From Rhizophagus irregularis (taxonomy: Eukaryota > Glomeromycota > Glomeromycetes > Glomerales > Glomeraceae), in contig NC_089451.1 in NCBI RefSeq assembly GCF_026210795.1, forward strand, positions 2,526,001 to 2,590,000: 64,000 nucleotides of DNA. The letters run 5' to 3'. The notes under the pieces are model-generated. The model ran no database searches, was not told the origin of the DNA, and saw only the letters and a program-made list of their open reading frames with translations. A program made the position numbers and the translations under genes. Positions 31,908-45,659 of the stretch are shown here, piece after piece. How positions within the stretch are numbered: the first letter of the stretch is position 1; the number at the start of each line of letters is the position of its first letter.

Positions 31908-34900
31908 ATGACTAATATCTTATTAAATAGAATCAAAACTGTAAAAAATGTTGCAAACGTATTTAAGAATCAAGTCTTGAATGAAGAAATATATTACGGA
32001 ACTGACTATGCCTCTGAAAAGGAAAATTATCAAATTGCAATTTGTCAAAATGGAAAATTTGCTGTTACATTTGATACAGGTAAAAAAATAAATTTTCAAC
32101 ATTTAAAAATAATTTATATACTTTTAAACCATAGTTTTTTTTTAAAAAAAAAAATTGAATAGCAAACCTTCGGATTAAAATATTGGAAAACACTGATCAT
32201 AGACCATTCACGTCTAGTAAAAAAAAAGTCAATTCTAACAACAAGAATGAATTCGACGGACCAGAAAAACTTGATGAGCAAGATGACATTAATCAAATAA
32301 TAGCTTATTTTAAAATAAATGATGACTTCATGGTTGAAAAGTTTTACAAAGAAAACTATAATCCTCCCTCATCGGGTCATGACACAACAGCAACAGAAAA
32401 CAAAGCAAGCAACTTAAAATGGTCTTTTGATATATCAAATGTGCAAGAGAAGAATGGCGAATCTTTTATTTTTGTCGCTATATCTCGTATAGCTGACGAG
32501 GATATGAGACGAACTAGTAAGGAGAAGAGAAAAGATAGAAAAGATGATAATAAAAAACCCGATTATGAAAGAAAAGTTCTTAGTAAAATAAGATATAATT
32601 GTCCATTGCCGCCTGACGAAGCTATTGCAGTTGATATGCAAAATACGCAACCAGAACTTACAAGAGTACTTACAAGCAGGAATAATAGTGAAATTAAAAA
32701 AGGAATCGCTATTTATCGTCTTGATCTAAAAAAGAATCAAGGAGAGAAAATAAATTACATTTTTAGCACTGTGACTTATCATTATTCTGATCAAATTTCA
32801 GGAATTTGTAGATTCATTGAAGCTTCAAGCGAAGACGATTCAGAATCTTTATACGATTTTAAATTAAAAAGATTTATAATATTGAATTATCGTGGAATAT
32901 ATAATTTTGAATTTGATGATCACTTTGATTTTTTTACCTTGAATGAAAAATTTGAATATCCAGCTAGTATTAGACGTGAACTAGATAGTTGGTATGTTGA
33001 CGATGATTGCATGAAACGACTTTTATCATGTATTTATGATAAATATTTTTTGGTTACACAATACAAAAATAATGCGCAATCACTTGAAGGTAAAGCTTGA
33101 AATTGTTTCTTTCTTGAGGAAATAGTAGAGTAATTATTAATATAACGATAATTTAAACTTACAGTTTATGATCTGGAAAAAATGGAATTAGAAACTACTG
33201 CAAAAAAACTTGAAAATAAGGATAAATTCGTAAAGAGATACAATTATGACACCTTTTCAGTTAGTAGATTACAACTTTGTTTTACTCGAGGAGTAAACAA
33301 TATTAGGTAAGTTACATGTTATACGATTAGTAAATATTTTAAAACTTAATTTCACTCATTTGACTTCTATGATTTATTTCGCATTGATAAGATTATATTA
33401 TATAGAAAATGGTTTACAAGTTGCAAAAAAAAAATTAGAAGTAGATCGAATACATTTATTGGAATTTATTGAAAATGATGAAAAATTACTTGTAATAGGC
33501 GAAGGTCCGAAAGAAGGAAAAGATCCAGAAGGTAAAAAAGAGCTGAAAACTATGGTTTGGGATTTATATGATACTGGTAAAGTTGAATCAATAAAGCTAG
33601 ACATTCCAATGGATATCATAAAAAATCTTGGCACTCGTTTAGCGAGAACTTCTGGAAATATTTTACAAATAGGTGATGACGGAAAAGTTTCATCGGTCCT
33701 TAAAAAAATTGAAAAAGAGTTAAAAAAGAAAAAGAAAAATGAGAAAAGGGTCGATAAGGAGAAGACGGATAAAATTACAGATTCAATTAAAAAATTAATA
33801 GTCGAAAAACCAGATGGAGAGCCAGACGAGAGCCATAACATATATTACGATCAGAAATATATAAAGTTTAAACCAATAGTTGATGAGAAAGAACCGTGGG
33901 TGTTAGGTGATTATGATAGACACTCTTATTGTCTTTATCATAATCGAAAAGAAACAGAAGTAGAAACTTTACAACTTATTGTTGGCAGATCCACTGTTCA
34001 AATTTGGCATCAAATCCAAGATAAAAAAAACAAAGATGACCTTCCTAACAAAGGAGAACCATTTCTTGAATATATATGGACAAATCGTATTCCGATAAAT
34101 CAAGAAAGGGAAGAAACAAAATTACGAATTGAATATTTTAAATATGGATCAAATGTTGGATTACATGAAAAATTGGATGATTTTCATTTAAAGGTTTATT
34201 GGTATGAAAGAAAAGATAATGAAGAGAATTCAAAAAAGGAAGAGCATGCAAAAAAGAAAGAGCGCGAAATAACAAAGGAAGCAGAAGATGAAATAAGTAA
34301 AATAGAAGATGAAATAAAAAGGATTAATGAAGATGGAAACATGGACGAAACGGAAAAAGAGAAAAGAAGACTAGAGATAATAAATAATAGTGTAAAGGTG
34401 AAAAGGAAAGAAAAAGTAATTAAACTAAAATATATTATAGAAAAATTTCACGCAGTAACACACGCTTGTAGAGCATTAGAACATCTAAATAAGCGTTATA
34501 AAAATAAACGGCTCGCAAATAATTACACTAGAGCACATAAAGTAGGTTAAACTTTATTTTTTTTTTTAATGAAATAAAATTAATTCTTTCTAATTAAAAA
34601 TTAAAAAGTACGAGGAGATTATCACCTACGTCAAACATATAGTTTGGAGGTTTGCTAAAAACGAGCCAGAAAATTTTAGACTTTTGGATGTCCGACGTAA
34701 CATTATGAAAAGTTTAATTCTTGGTGATTGCGATTATTTGATAAAATTTATATTATTTGGAGATGATGAAGAAATTAATGAAAACAAAAATGGGTGTAAA
34801 GAAAAAGAAAAAGAGAAAAGACAAAAAGAAGACGAAATAAGGTATATACCATGTAATAAATTATGGCCAGGAAAAACATTTTTAAGGGAAGATGATCTTG

Positions 34901-37363
34901 ATTTTGATGAAAAGATTGATAAGCTAGAAGATAATGAAACAATCGTGCCGGAAAATATTATGGAATTAGCAATATATCATTGCAAAGGTAAACCTCTAAT
35001 TAACTTTATGACACAATATTACTGAATATTGATCAAATTTATTTTATTTGCAGGACGTGAACTTAATGATACGATTATGATTGCTTACCTTTTGGAATTT
35101 TACTCTAGACATGCAACTGATTGTGCTGGATGGATGTGTACCGTTTCTAAGGCAATTCCTTTATTATTTAAATATAATTATGGTTCGTTTTTTATTCCAA
35201 TTTTATTATTCTCATCTAGAAAAATTTGTAAAACTTACATTATTATCCTATAAAATAGATGATTATGCCAGAAAGTTATTTTTCAAAGAATGTTTTGCAG
35301 TTCAGGATCATTTTTCAGCTCAAGAACCTGACGAAATTATTCCAACAGAATATCTAGCAAGGCGTAATCATGACATCAAATTTAGAGCATTCAAACCTCT
35401 AGTCAAACTCGAAACTGATAAATACGAAGTTTATGTTAAGATTGTAAACCCAATTAAAAATTTTAAAAATATTATATTCAAAATTTATGAAAATTTTGAT
35501 AATGATCTTGGAAAATCACCGTTAGCTTTACGGGTAGTTCCTCTTCCCGGGTTTACTAAAAACAATATTGGAAAAAAAAAAGCAGAATATGGGTTATTAA
35601 AAATTATTTTAAACCTCTTCTGGATTATATTTTTACCGCGATGGTATCAAATTGGTCGGCATGATAGGACTAAGTTGAGCCCTTTTTCTAGGATGATACT
35701 GTATGAAAATAACGATGATATTTATGATAATCCGGCAACTGAAGCGGTCATTGATTTTCTTTGGCGAAAAGCAAAAATTTTCTTTTTTTTACTATTCCTG
35801 CGTTTTATTGTTTTTGCCACTTGTTTTGGATTAGTTAGCTGGGCATATTTGAATTATAGCACTATTATAAACGGGACTTTTTTATTTACATTAATTATTA
35901 TATTTTATTATTTGGCAATTTACCAAATTGTTACTGAATTGATACAATTTCGTTATCGTGGATTTAAAAAATATTTTGGTGAAATATTTAACAGTTTTGA
36001 TATAATATCTCTTGTACTTTCTGTTACAGTTATGTCAATAATGGTTAAAAATTTTCAATTTTCTGATGGTTTTGGAAGTGTTAAAACAATTGATAATGGA
36101 TTAATTGCAGGGATATCATTTTCAATTTTTTTACTTTGGATTGATTTGGTAAGTTTAGTTTTCCATCAATTAATTATTCCTCTTAATGTTCAAAATGTTG
36201 AAATCAATAATTAATCATAATTTTTAATAATTGTAGATCCTTTATCTCCGTTTAATATCAAGTAAAAATATGTTTATTAATTATTTGTTTAAAAAAAAAC
36301 CGTGCCAATTTATTAATTAATTTAATTTTCCACGATAGATATTGGTATTTACATATATTATGTTATAATTATCTTCAAAACTATATTTCCATTTTTTTTA
36401 TTTATGTCAATTGTGATATTCGCATTCGCACATACAATGTATGAAAAATTTATTTTTTCCTAATTCATTCATTTATTTAAATATTATCATGATTAATCTT
36501 TATTTTCTACACGTAGGTTTGTGTTACTTAGAAATCCCGCTAATATTAAAACCAAAGAATCTACATATAGTGGAAATGCTACAAATGTTACAACAAATGA
36601 AACACTTTATGTCGAACTTAAATCTGATTTTGATCCGAAATCTAGTGACAATCCATTTTCAACTTTTTCTGATTCATTAATTGCTGCGTATTTTTGGATG
36701 GGAGGTAATTGGGTTCAAAGAGATGATTTTGATTTTTGGGCTATTGATATATTTACTTTTGTTGCTAGCATATTTCTTGTAATCGTTTTACAAAATATGT
36801 TGATTGCTTTTATGAGGTAAGTTTTTTCTTAAACTTTTTTCGGTATTTTATAATATAATGATATATTTTATTTATTTGTTTGTTTGACTTTTAGTGGTGT
36901 ATTTGAAAGAGCAGAAATTAAAGGTAGACAAACTTTATTAAGACATCGAGCAAATCATATAGTAGATTATGAAGCGTTACATCATATTCATTTATGGAAT
37001 CTTGAACCTGAACCAAAACATATTTATTATTTTGGTCAATCAAAAACTTTAGAAGAGTGGTATGCTACAAGAAAAAGTGAACAAGGTGCTATTTATAAAG
37101 ATTTTGAAGAAAAATCTACTTTTACAAAACTTACTTTTAAGGGAAGATGTTATGATAAACGTTCAATTTGGGAATATGTTGATAAAAATTTAAAAATGGA
37201 AAAAATCAATATGAAAAATTATTTGAATGATATCATTGAATGGTTGATTAAATATCATAAAGATCAAAATAATGAAAAGGAAATTAATATCGAATCTATT
37301 AATGAGATTATTAAAGAGGTTGAGAATATGAAATTAAATGATGTAAAAAAAATATTTTTATAA
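31908..37363 (+). CDS. large ion-transport-domain protein, paralogue A (11 exons)
   Basis: Joined exons 31908-32079, 32163-33089, 33165-33306, 33392-34541, 34609-34987, 35054-35182, 35259-36148, 36237-36261, 36339-36438, 36517-36816 and 36895-37363 give 4683 bases, 1560 residues, no internal stop, all introns GT-AG. Residues 1 to about 700 look like a WD-type beta-propeller (AVTFDTANLRIKILEN; LQLIVGRSTVQIWHQI) with a lysine/glutamate-rich linker. Residues about 750-1080 are helical. S1-S6 lie at about 1140-1404; the pore segment is YFWMGGNWVQRDDF and S6 is FLVIVLQNMLIAFM, resembling TRP channels. The charged tail (ADYEALHHIH-like, coiled coil at the end) is cytoplasmic. By family it should form a tetrameric cation channel; ion and gating are unknown. 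ATG at 31908 chosen because the paralogue aligns from there. Its tandem twin starts 2.8 kb downstream. Confidence 0.93.
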
Positions 37364-37700
37364 CACTTAATATTATTATAAATCTTAATTCTTCAAAACC
37401 ATATTTGCTTATTTATTGGTTCATTCATTATAAAACTAATGAATTGTCTTTTAGCTATTACTTTAATTTTTATTTTAATTTCATGACATGAGAAAAAAAT
37501 TTGAGTTGGTTATTCACACAATTCCGAACATAATTTAAAAACTAGGATTGTGCTACTGCGGGTTGTTAATTTTGACAGTTATCGGAAGATACTTTGACTA
37601 AATTATTTTTTTATTAATTAAGAATGGTTTATTACCCTTATTTTTTATTAATAAAAAAAGCTTTTTGTTAATCTTTTTTTTTACCGAGTATTTATATATT
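37364..37700. other. intergenic, 3' flank of paralogue A
   Basis: Nothing coding; no clear AATAAA just after the stop. Confidence 0.4.
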
Positions 37701-37717
37701 TTATTGGACATACAATA

Positions 37718-37864
37718 CGATCTACCCTTCCTATAGCGAATTTTGATATAACGAATCGCGTGATGCTTAACGAAGCAACCAATAAAATTCTTCAAAATTT
37801 TCGCTAACTTGCTATAACGAATTTGAGGTAAGGACGGCTTCTTCGCTATATCAAGAATAGACTG
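37718..37864. mobile_element. pogo-like MITE relic
   Basis: The right end is the inverse of ACAGTCTATTCTTGATATAG(CGAA); the left end ACGATCTACCCTTCCTATAG(CGAA) matches it imperfectly. TA flanks both ends. GATATAACGAAT-like sub-repeats inside recall pogo/Fot1 inverted repeats. Confidence 0.5.
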
Positions 37865-38228
37865 TAAAACAAAAACCTTATATCATGAAAACAATGAATT
37901 ACAGATAATAAATTACAAATAATAATTGTAATAATTCCAGATAAAATATTGCGTATAATAAATCGATAAGTTGCAATAATAAAAAAAAATGGGATCACCT
38001 GATAACAATAATAACACATCATGATCTGTATATTTCTCTTTTGTATAATTATCGTTACTATTTTTAGTCGCATTTTTGGTGTTAATCCGAAGATGGTATG
38101 GAAATTATTAATGATAAATCGAGCATCTATTTGTAAAAGTTTAAAATAATGTTGTAAGGTTGGATTGGCCCTAGAAAGACCGGCCTTCACGGTCTTTGGT
38201 CCAGGATTCCGGACCAGGACCGATTATA

Positions 38229-38389
38229 TATGTTGTGCGTCAGATGCCGATTTGCGCTGACGAGCGTCAGATGACGCTCGCCTCGTAATACTGCCAACCC
38301 ACTTAAGGAATTATAATATTAGGCAATATTAGGCCGATAATGTAGGCCGACGTCATCTGACGCAAATCGGCATCTGTCGCACAACATAT
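38229..38389. mobile_element. 161-bp MITE with central palindrome
   Basis: ATATGTTGTGCGTCAGATGC (continuing CGATTTGCG) at the left is inverted at the right (CGCAAATCGGCATCTGTCGC, continuing ACAACATAT). GAGCGTCAGATGACGCTC near 38262-38279 is a palindrome with a GA/TG centre, and GACGTCATCTGACGC on the right repeats it. Confidence 0.75.
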
Positions 38390-39250
38390 TTCATTTTGAA
38401 TTCTTAAAATTTTCATATTCTGTTATTTTATAATATCAATATCATTCGATTCCTTATTGATGCTTTATAAAAAAAAAGTTAAAAGTACGAGAAATAAAAA
38501 TTTGTGTTACGTGATCGACATATAGTTTTACAATAGTTTACAATTTTTTTTTTTTAATATTCCTATAAATGTAAAGTTTTGTCATAAATAGTTATTCTTA
38601 AACTTTGAGATTTTATTTGAGCCATATTTAGATTATTGCAATGAAAATAAAGGTAATAAATAATCAAAATTTTTAGTGTGATCTGAATTTCGTCTTGTTG
38701 ATCAATGATCATCAACCGTCGTTACGTTATAAATAAAATAAATTTGAAGTTTAAGGGCCTATCTTACAAATGGTCAAGGACCGGTCTTTTTTAGGACCGG
38801 ACCGGTTCAATCTTAATTATTTGTAATTAAATTTTTAAAACTTAATTACATAATTTTCATCGTTATTGAAAAATTGGTCATGATCGCATTTTATCACTAT
38901 GTTTATTTTTTAAATTCATTTTCTCATTTTTTAATTGAACAATAACTATAAAATTTACAACTGTATGTGTATCTGTGCTAGTGTTCTGCATGAAAGAATT
39001 TCTTAGTACTGGGAGAAGGAATATAGAAAGGATAAACGTATTTATAAGCACAAAAAAAATATCCTTTGATCACCACATACATATAAAGTTAAACAACATT
39101 CTTTTCTTAAACGTATGTCAAAATTTAGATATTCATTTACAAAATAAAAAATTGTTGTGTCCGTACAAATTAGAAACAATTCCTTCTAATAAATTTATTT
39201 CGATACCCAAATTCTAAAATTATTTGTAAATTTTTAAATATAAATGAATG
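38390..39250. other. intergenic, no supported gene
   Basis: CCGGTCTTTTTTAGGACCGG near 38783 is a local palindrome related to GACCGGCCTTCACGGTCTTT near 38178. The plus frame 38975-39217 (TTG start) is not credible. Confidence 0.45.
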
Positions 39251-39256
39251 GATACA

Positions 39257-39625
39257 GGGATGTGATGTCATATAATTAATTTTATAGTATTTATTTATTT
39301 AAATTTTTTTTTTTTTTTTGATACACCTACTTGTATTTTTGCAGATAATAGCGTCCTATTTATAATACCTACCAATAAAATTTCCTAGAATTTTAAAATA
39401 CTAAAGCTGACGGTAGATTTGAAGGTTAAGGGGCTATTTTTAGAAGGGATGTGATGTCATATGATTAATTTTAGTATATAATATATACATCTACTGTATT
39501 ACTGCGCGACATAATAAATAACGGTATTTTGCAGATCATAGCGCCCTATTCATAATACCTATATAATTTCCTAGAATAAAATACAAAGCTGACGATAGAT
39601 TTGAAGGTTAAGTTTGTGGGCGGGT
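39257..39625. repeat. two-copy tandem repeat of about 189 bases
   Basis: GGGATGTGATGTCATATAAT opens copy 1 at 39257 and GGGATGTGATGTCATATGAT copy 2 at 39446. Both go on to TTTTGCAGATAATAGCGTCC or TTTTGCAGATCATAGCGCCC and end in AAAGCTGACGGTAGATTTGA-like sequence. Copies have drifted by substitutions and indels. Confidence 0.85.
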
Positions 39626-40184
39626 TATTTATTTTCTTTTCATATCCTTTTTTAGAAAAGACAATAAAAATTTTTAGTATATTTTTTAGTGAAATTCGTG
39701 CAGGAAATTAAGTCCACTAAAAATGTCTTAATATGCCTCAACTGTATATAAGTTTAAAGGATACATACAGTTGTGTCATGAATTCCAAATTCTACTCATA
39801 TAATGATAAAAAAAAAGTCAATTGTCATTATTTGTCATGTTAACCCATTATTGATTTATTCAATAAGAAAAAAAAATTCGTCGTTTGATTCTGATGAACT
39901 TTTATGTTGTATGCAATGTAATCTGCATTATGATCATCATGCAAAACAATACTGCTTAATTTAGATTTTTTAAATAAAAAATTTAATCACTAATAGCTGC
40001 AGTAAACAGAATTAATCTCAAATCGGAAGTATAATAAAGTGGATTATGTGATGTTGTCATACTGATTTTGTAAAATTTTTTACATTTTTTAAATAAATTG
40101 AGCATTTTCATGAATTAATCACTTTCATCTTTTTCGAATTATCAAAAAGAAATCTTTCTAAATAAATTCTTATAAACAAAAAAC
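39626..40184. other. upstream region of paralogue B
   Basis: A+T-rich, no repeat or gene recognised. The last 60 bases before the ATG are A-rich (ATAAACAAAAAAC), as in the A paralogue. Confidence 0.45.
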
Positions 40185-43100
40185 ATGGATAAAAATTCTT
40201 TTCACAGTATCAATGTTGACAATGATGAATATCGCAATATAAAAAATATAAAAGCTTATCAAATCAAACCTAAAAATACATTTAAGGATGTTTTAAGTTT
40301 TATTAAAAATGAAAAAAAATATGAGATTGAAAAAGTAAAATGTGAAATTGAAGATGACGTCACTGAGAAGGAAAAAGATTATCAAATTGCAATTTGTCAA
40401 GATGGAAAATTTGTCATTACATTTAATACAGGTAAAAAAAAATCGATTTTCGTCATTAGAAAATAATTTATACAATCATATAGTATAAATATATTAATAT
40501 TTACTTTTTTTTAAAAAAAGCAAACCTTCGGGTTAAATTATTGGAAAACACTGATTATCGTGAATTCGTTTTCCGCAATAGAGATGTTTATAATAATAAG
40601 AAAGAATCATACGATGAACCAGACACAGACACAATTGATAAAACAATCGCTTATTTTAAAATAAAAGATGACTTAACTATTGATAAGCTTTATAACACAG
40701 ATTACGATAAGTCTTATTCAACTAAAGAAATTCAAGATGAATCGCAAGTTTCTGAAAACAGTGGTTTGAAAAAGGATGAAAAGAACGAAACATTTGAATG
40801 GTCTTTTGATATATCAAATATGTACGAGGAGAATAACAATGAATGTTTTATTTTTGTCGCCATATCTCGCATAAATGTTAACAAGGATATGAAAGTAACT
40901 GAAGAAAATAGCGAAACTAAAGGAATTGTTATTTTTCGTCTAAAATTTAAAAAAGAGAATAATAGTTATGTTCTTAGTGATCTTAGTGATGTGACTCGTT
41001 ACTATAATAATGAAATATCAGGGATATGTAGATTCGTGGAGGTTTCAAAAGAAGAAATTTTGGACGATACTCAACAAAAAAGACTTGTAATATTGGATTT
41101 TAATTGGATGTATAGTATTCATATTAATAATAATGATGATTTTTTTTATTTGAATGAGAAATTTGAATACCCAAAAAGTATTAGACGTGAATTAGATGAC
41201 TGGTATAGTACGGAAAATGATAAAAAAAATTACATAAAACGACTTCTCTCGTGCATTTACGATAAATATTTTTTGGCTACACAATTTGAGAATGACGTAC
41301 AATCTCTCGAAGGTAAAAATTTTAAAGTTATTTACCTCTTAAATACAATCGAAAATATATTAATGCATTTTATTTTAGTTTTTGATCTGGCAAAGATGGA
41401 ATTAGAAACTACTGCAAAAAAAGTTGAAAAAAAGGATGAGTTTGTAAATGAATACTATTCTAGTACCTTTTCAGTTGGCAAGTTACAACTTTGTTTTACT
41501 CAAGGAAATAATATTATTAGGTATGATAATTCATTTTATTAATCAATTATCTTCTAATTACGCTAATTTTACATTATCTAATTTGTATTTATTAGATTAT
41601 ATTATAGGGAGAATGGTTTACAAATTGCATCAAAGGAATTTGATGAACTAGAAAAAATAGTCCTATTAGAATTTTTTAATAGTGATGAAAAAATATTTAT
41701 TATAGGTAAATGTCCGAAAGGCGACGTAAAGATTATAATTTGGGATTTATATAATACCAGCAATTATGAAATAGTAGAGTTAGATGATTCTCTAATAAGT
41801 ATTAAAAAGGATATTAAAACTCGCCTAGCAAGAACTTTAGGGAATATTTTACAAATCGATGATAATGGAACAGTTTCATCATTAATTAAAAAAGTTGAAG
41901 AAAAATTGAAACGGCAAAAGGAAAAAGAGGAAAAAGAGAAAAACGCAGTTCTCATAAAATTAGACGAAAAACCAGATGGAAAGTCGGATGAGAGCCATAA
42001 AATATATTACAATAAAAAATATAAAAATTTTGAACCAATAGTTGACGACACGGAACCATGGGTGTTAGACGAATATAAAAAATCTTCTTACTGTCATTAT
42101 CATCATCAAGGAACAGAAGAAGAAACTTTACAACTTATTGTTGGCAGATCCACTGTTCAAATTTGGCATCAAATAAATGGTGAAACAAAGAATAAAAAAC
42201 AGAAAGAGCAACTTCCCAACAAAGGAAAACCATTTCTCGAGTATATATGGACTAATCATATTCCTGTAAATCAGGAAAGGGAAAAAACAAAGTTACGAAT
42301 TGAGTATTTTAAATATGAACCAAATGTTGGATTACATGAAAAATTGGATGACTTTTATTTAAAGGTTTATTGGTATGAAAGAAAAGATAATAAAAAGAAT
42401 TCAAAAAAGGAAGAACATGAAATAATAAAGGAAGAAGATGAAGAAATAGATAAAATTGAAAAACAATTAAAAGAGAACAATGAAAAAGAAGACATAGACG
42501 AGGCGGAAAAAGAGAAAAAAAAACAAGAGATAATAGATGGTAGTATAAAGGTAAAAAGATGGGAAAAAGTAATTAAACGAAAAGATATTATTGAAAAATT
42601 TCATGCAGTAAGACATGCTTGCAAAGCATTAGAACATCTTAATAAGCGTCATAAAGGTAAACGCCTTGCAAATAATTATATTAGGGTACACAGAGTAAGT
42701 TAAACACATTGAATTTCGTCTGCTGTTCTTTAGGAAATAAATTTATTAATGCTTATTTATAATTAAAGTATGAGGAGATGATTAGGTATATCAAACATAT
42801 AGTCTGGAGATTTGCTAAATATGAACCAAAAAATTTTAAATTGTTGGATATTCGATATAATGTAATGAAAAATTTAATTCTTGGTGATTGCGACCATTTG
42901 ATAAAATTTATATTATTTGGAAGTGAGGAAGAAACTATCGAAGATAAAGATGATTATAAAAAAAAAGAAGTAGAGAAAAAAAGTGAAAAAAAGGGAAGGA
43001 AAAAAAATTTTGAAACTAGACATATACCAAGAGATAACTCATGGCCAGGAGAAAAGTTCATAAAAGATGGTGACCTTGACTTTGAAAAAAAAGATGGGAT

Positions 43101-45545
43101 AAAAGATAATGAAGATATCGAACCGAAAAATAATATGGAATTAGCGATTTATCATTGCAAAGGTAAGTAAATAAATCTTGAACTTAAACTTCATGACGAA
43201 GCATTATTTTTCACAATTGAAATTTATTGTTCTACTTATAGGTCGTGAACTTAAAGATACGATTATTGTCGCTTATCTTTTAGAGTATTATTCTAGTCAT
43301 GCAACAGATTGTGCAGGTTGGATGTGTACTGTTTCTAAGGCGATCCCTTTATTATTTAAATACAATTATGGTTTGTATTTAGCTCTAACCTGTCCCCCAT
43401 CTTAATTGTCCTTTCTACTGCTTTCAAATTTGAAATTAACATACAATCCTATATATTTATAATAGATGATTATGCCAGAAAGTTGTTTTTTAAAGAATGT
43501 TTTGCAGATCAGGACCACTTCTCAGCTCAAGATCCTAATGAAATTATTCCACCAGAATATCGTGAAAGACGTAATCATAACATCAAATTTAGAGCATTTA
43601 GACCTATAGTCAAATTGAAGTCTGATAATATTAAGTGGTACGATAATATACGAAACCAAATTAAATTTCTTAATAGTTATATAATTAAGAATTATGAAAA
43701 TTTCGATAATGATCTTGGAAAATCTCCAATAGCTTTAAGAATAGTCCCTCTTCCCGGTTTCACTATGAACAATTTTGAAAGAGAATATAAAGAGTATAAT
43801 TTGATAAAAATTATTTTAAACCTTCTTTCGTTTATATTTATACCACGATTTTATCAAATTAATCGATGTGATAGGAAAAAGTTGAGCCCATTTTCTAGGA
43901 TGATACATTATGAAAATAATGATGATATTTATGATAATCCAGCAACTGAAGCGGTCATTGATTTCCGTTGGCAAAAAGCGAGAAATTTCTTCTTTTTTCT
44001 TTTCCTTCGATTTCTTATCTTTGCCACTTGTTTTGGAATAGTTAGTTGGGCATATTTAAATCATAGCAGCATGATAAATGGAAATTTTATATTTACATTA
44101 ATTATTATATTTTATTATTTAGCAATTTATCAACTTTTTACTGAAGTATTACAAATTCGTTATCGTGGATTTAAAAAATATTTTGGTGAAATATTTAACA
44201 GTGTTGATTTAATTTCCACTGCACTTTCTGTAACAGTAATGTCAATAATGTTTAAAAATTTTCAATTTACTGATGGTTTTGAAAGTCTTAAAGAGATCGA
44301 TATTAGGTTAATTGTTGGAATATCATTTTCAATTTTCTTTCTTTGGATTGAATTGGTAAGTTTTTTTCCAATTTATTATTCCTCTTCTATATAAAATTAA
44401 CTAATTTTAATAATTTTAGATTTTCTATCTCCGCCTAATACCAAGTAAATATATATGAATTAAAGAAATATTATTCTTTTATTACATTATTACATAATTG
44501 ACTTATTCTTTCCATTTGATAGAAATTGGCATTTTTATTTATTATGCTATAATTATCTTCAAAACTATATTACCATTCTTTTTGTTCATGTTGGTTGTAA
44601 TGCTTGCATTTGCACACACAATGTATAAAAAATTTTTTTTAATTCACTCAATTTATTCATAATTTACTATGATTAACTAATTTTCTTTATTATACATAGG
44701 ATCGTACTTCTCAGAGATCCTACAAAGATTAAAACTAAAGATTCTACATACAGTGGAATTGCTACAGATATCTCAACAAACGAGACACTTAATATTACAC
44801 TTAAATCCGATTTTGATCCAACATCTAGTGATAATCCATTTTCATCTTTTTTTAATGCAATATTAGCTACATATTTTTGGATTAGTGGTGATATGGTTCA
44901 AAGAGATCAATTTGATTTTTGGACTGTTGATGTATATACTTTAATTGGTAGTATAGTCCTTGTAATTGTTTTACAAAATATGTTGATTGCTTTTATGAGG
45001 TGAGTTTTTTAGTCAAATTATAGTTACCATTTATTATTTGATAGTATTTTTTATTTATGCATTCATTTTTTAGTGGTGTGTATGAAGATGCAGCAACTAA
45101 AGGTAGACAAACTTTATTGCGACATCAAGCAAATCATATAGCAGATTATGAAGCATTACATCATATTCATTTTTGGAATCCTGAACCTGAACCAAAACAT
45201 ATTTATTATTTTGGTCAATCAAAATCTTTAGAAGAATGGTCAGATACAAGAAAAGATGATCAAGGTGCTATTTATAAAGGTTTTGAAGAAAAAACTACAT
45301 TTACAATACGTACTTTTAAAGAAGAAAATTATGATAAAAGTTCAATTTTGGAATATTATGATAATATTGAAACGAAAATTGGAAATCTTAAAAATATAGG
45401 CAAAGAAATGAGTGAGAATATTGAATATTTGATTGAAAGATTTAAAGATAAAAATTTAATCAAAGAAATTGAAGATATGAAAATTGATTTAAAAGCTAAG
45501 GTTGACAAGTTATATAATATATTAGAGAAATTGGAGGATTTTTAA
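40185..45545 (+). CDS. large ion-transport-domain protein, paralogue B (11 exons)
   Basis: Joined exons 40185-40431, 40521-41312, 41379-41520, 41596-42694, 42769-43162, 43242-43370, 43466-44355, 44420-44444, 44523-44622, 44700-44999 and 45074-45545 give 4590 bases, 1529 residues, without internal stop. Exons 3, 6, 7, 8, 9 and 10 have exactly the lengths of paralogue A (142, 129, 890, 25, 100, 300). Domain order is the same: propeller-like N-terminus (VITFNTANLRVKLLEN), lysine/glutamate-rich linker, helical middle (ELKDTIIVAYLLEYYSSHAT), six membrane helices with pore YFWISGDMVQRDQF and S6 LVIVLQNMLIAFM, then a charged tail ending in a coiled coil. Predicted cation channel subunit of unknown selectivity. 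Linkers and the extreme N-terminus differ most from A. A tandem duplicate; the two could form mixed tetramers, which is speculation. Confidence 0.93.
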
Positions 45546-45659
45546 ATTTATTTTAGTTTATTTTACAATTTTGTGATTTTTTTATATACTGTATATAATC
45601 TATCTTATTAAAAAAATTCCTGTGAAACCGTTATTCGTAGATATTAATATTTTTTTTTT

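Noticed and set aside
33380-33405. Alternative acceptor for exon 4 of the first channel gene at TATAG before AAAATGG
   Set aside because: It breaks the reading frame; the AG at 33390-33391 keeps frame and matches the second gene (RLYY-ENGLQ in both).
33398-33841. Minus-strand 147-residue frame
   Set aside because: Antisense to exon 4 of the first channel gene; its serine/phenylalanine content mirrors lysine/glutamate codons.
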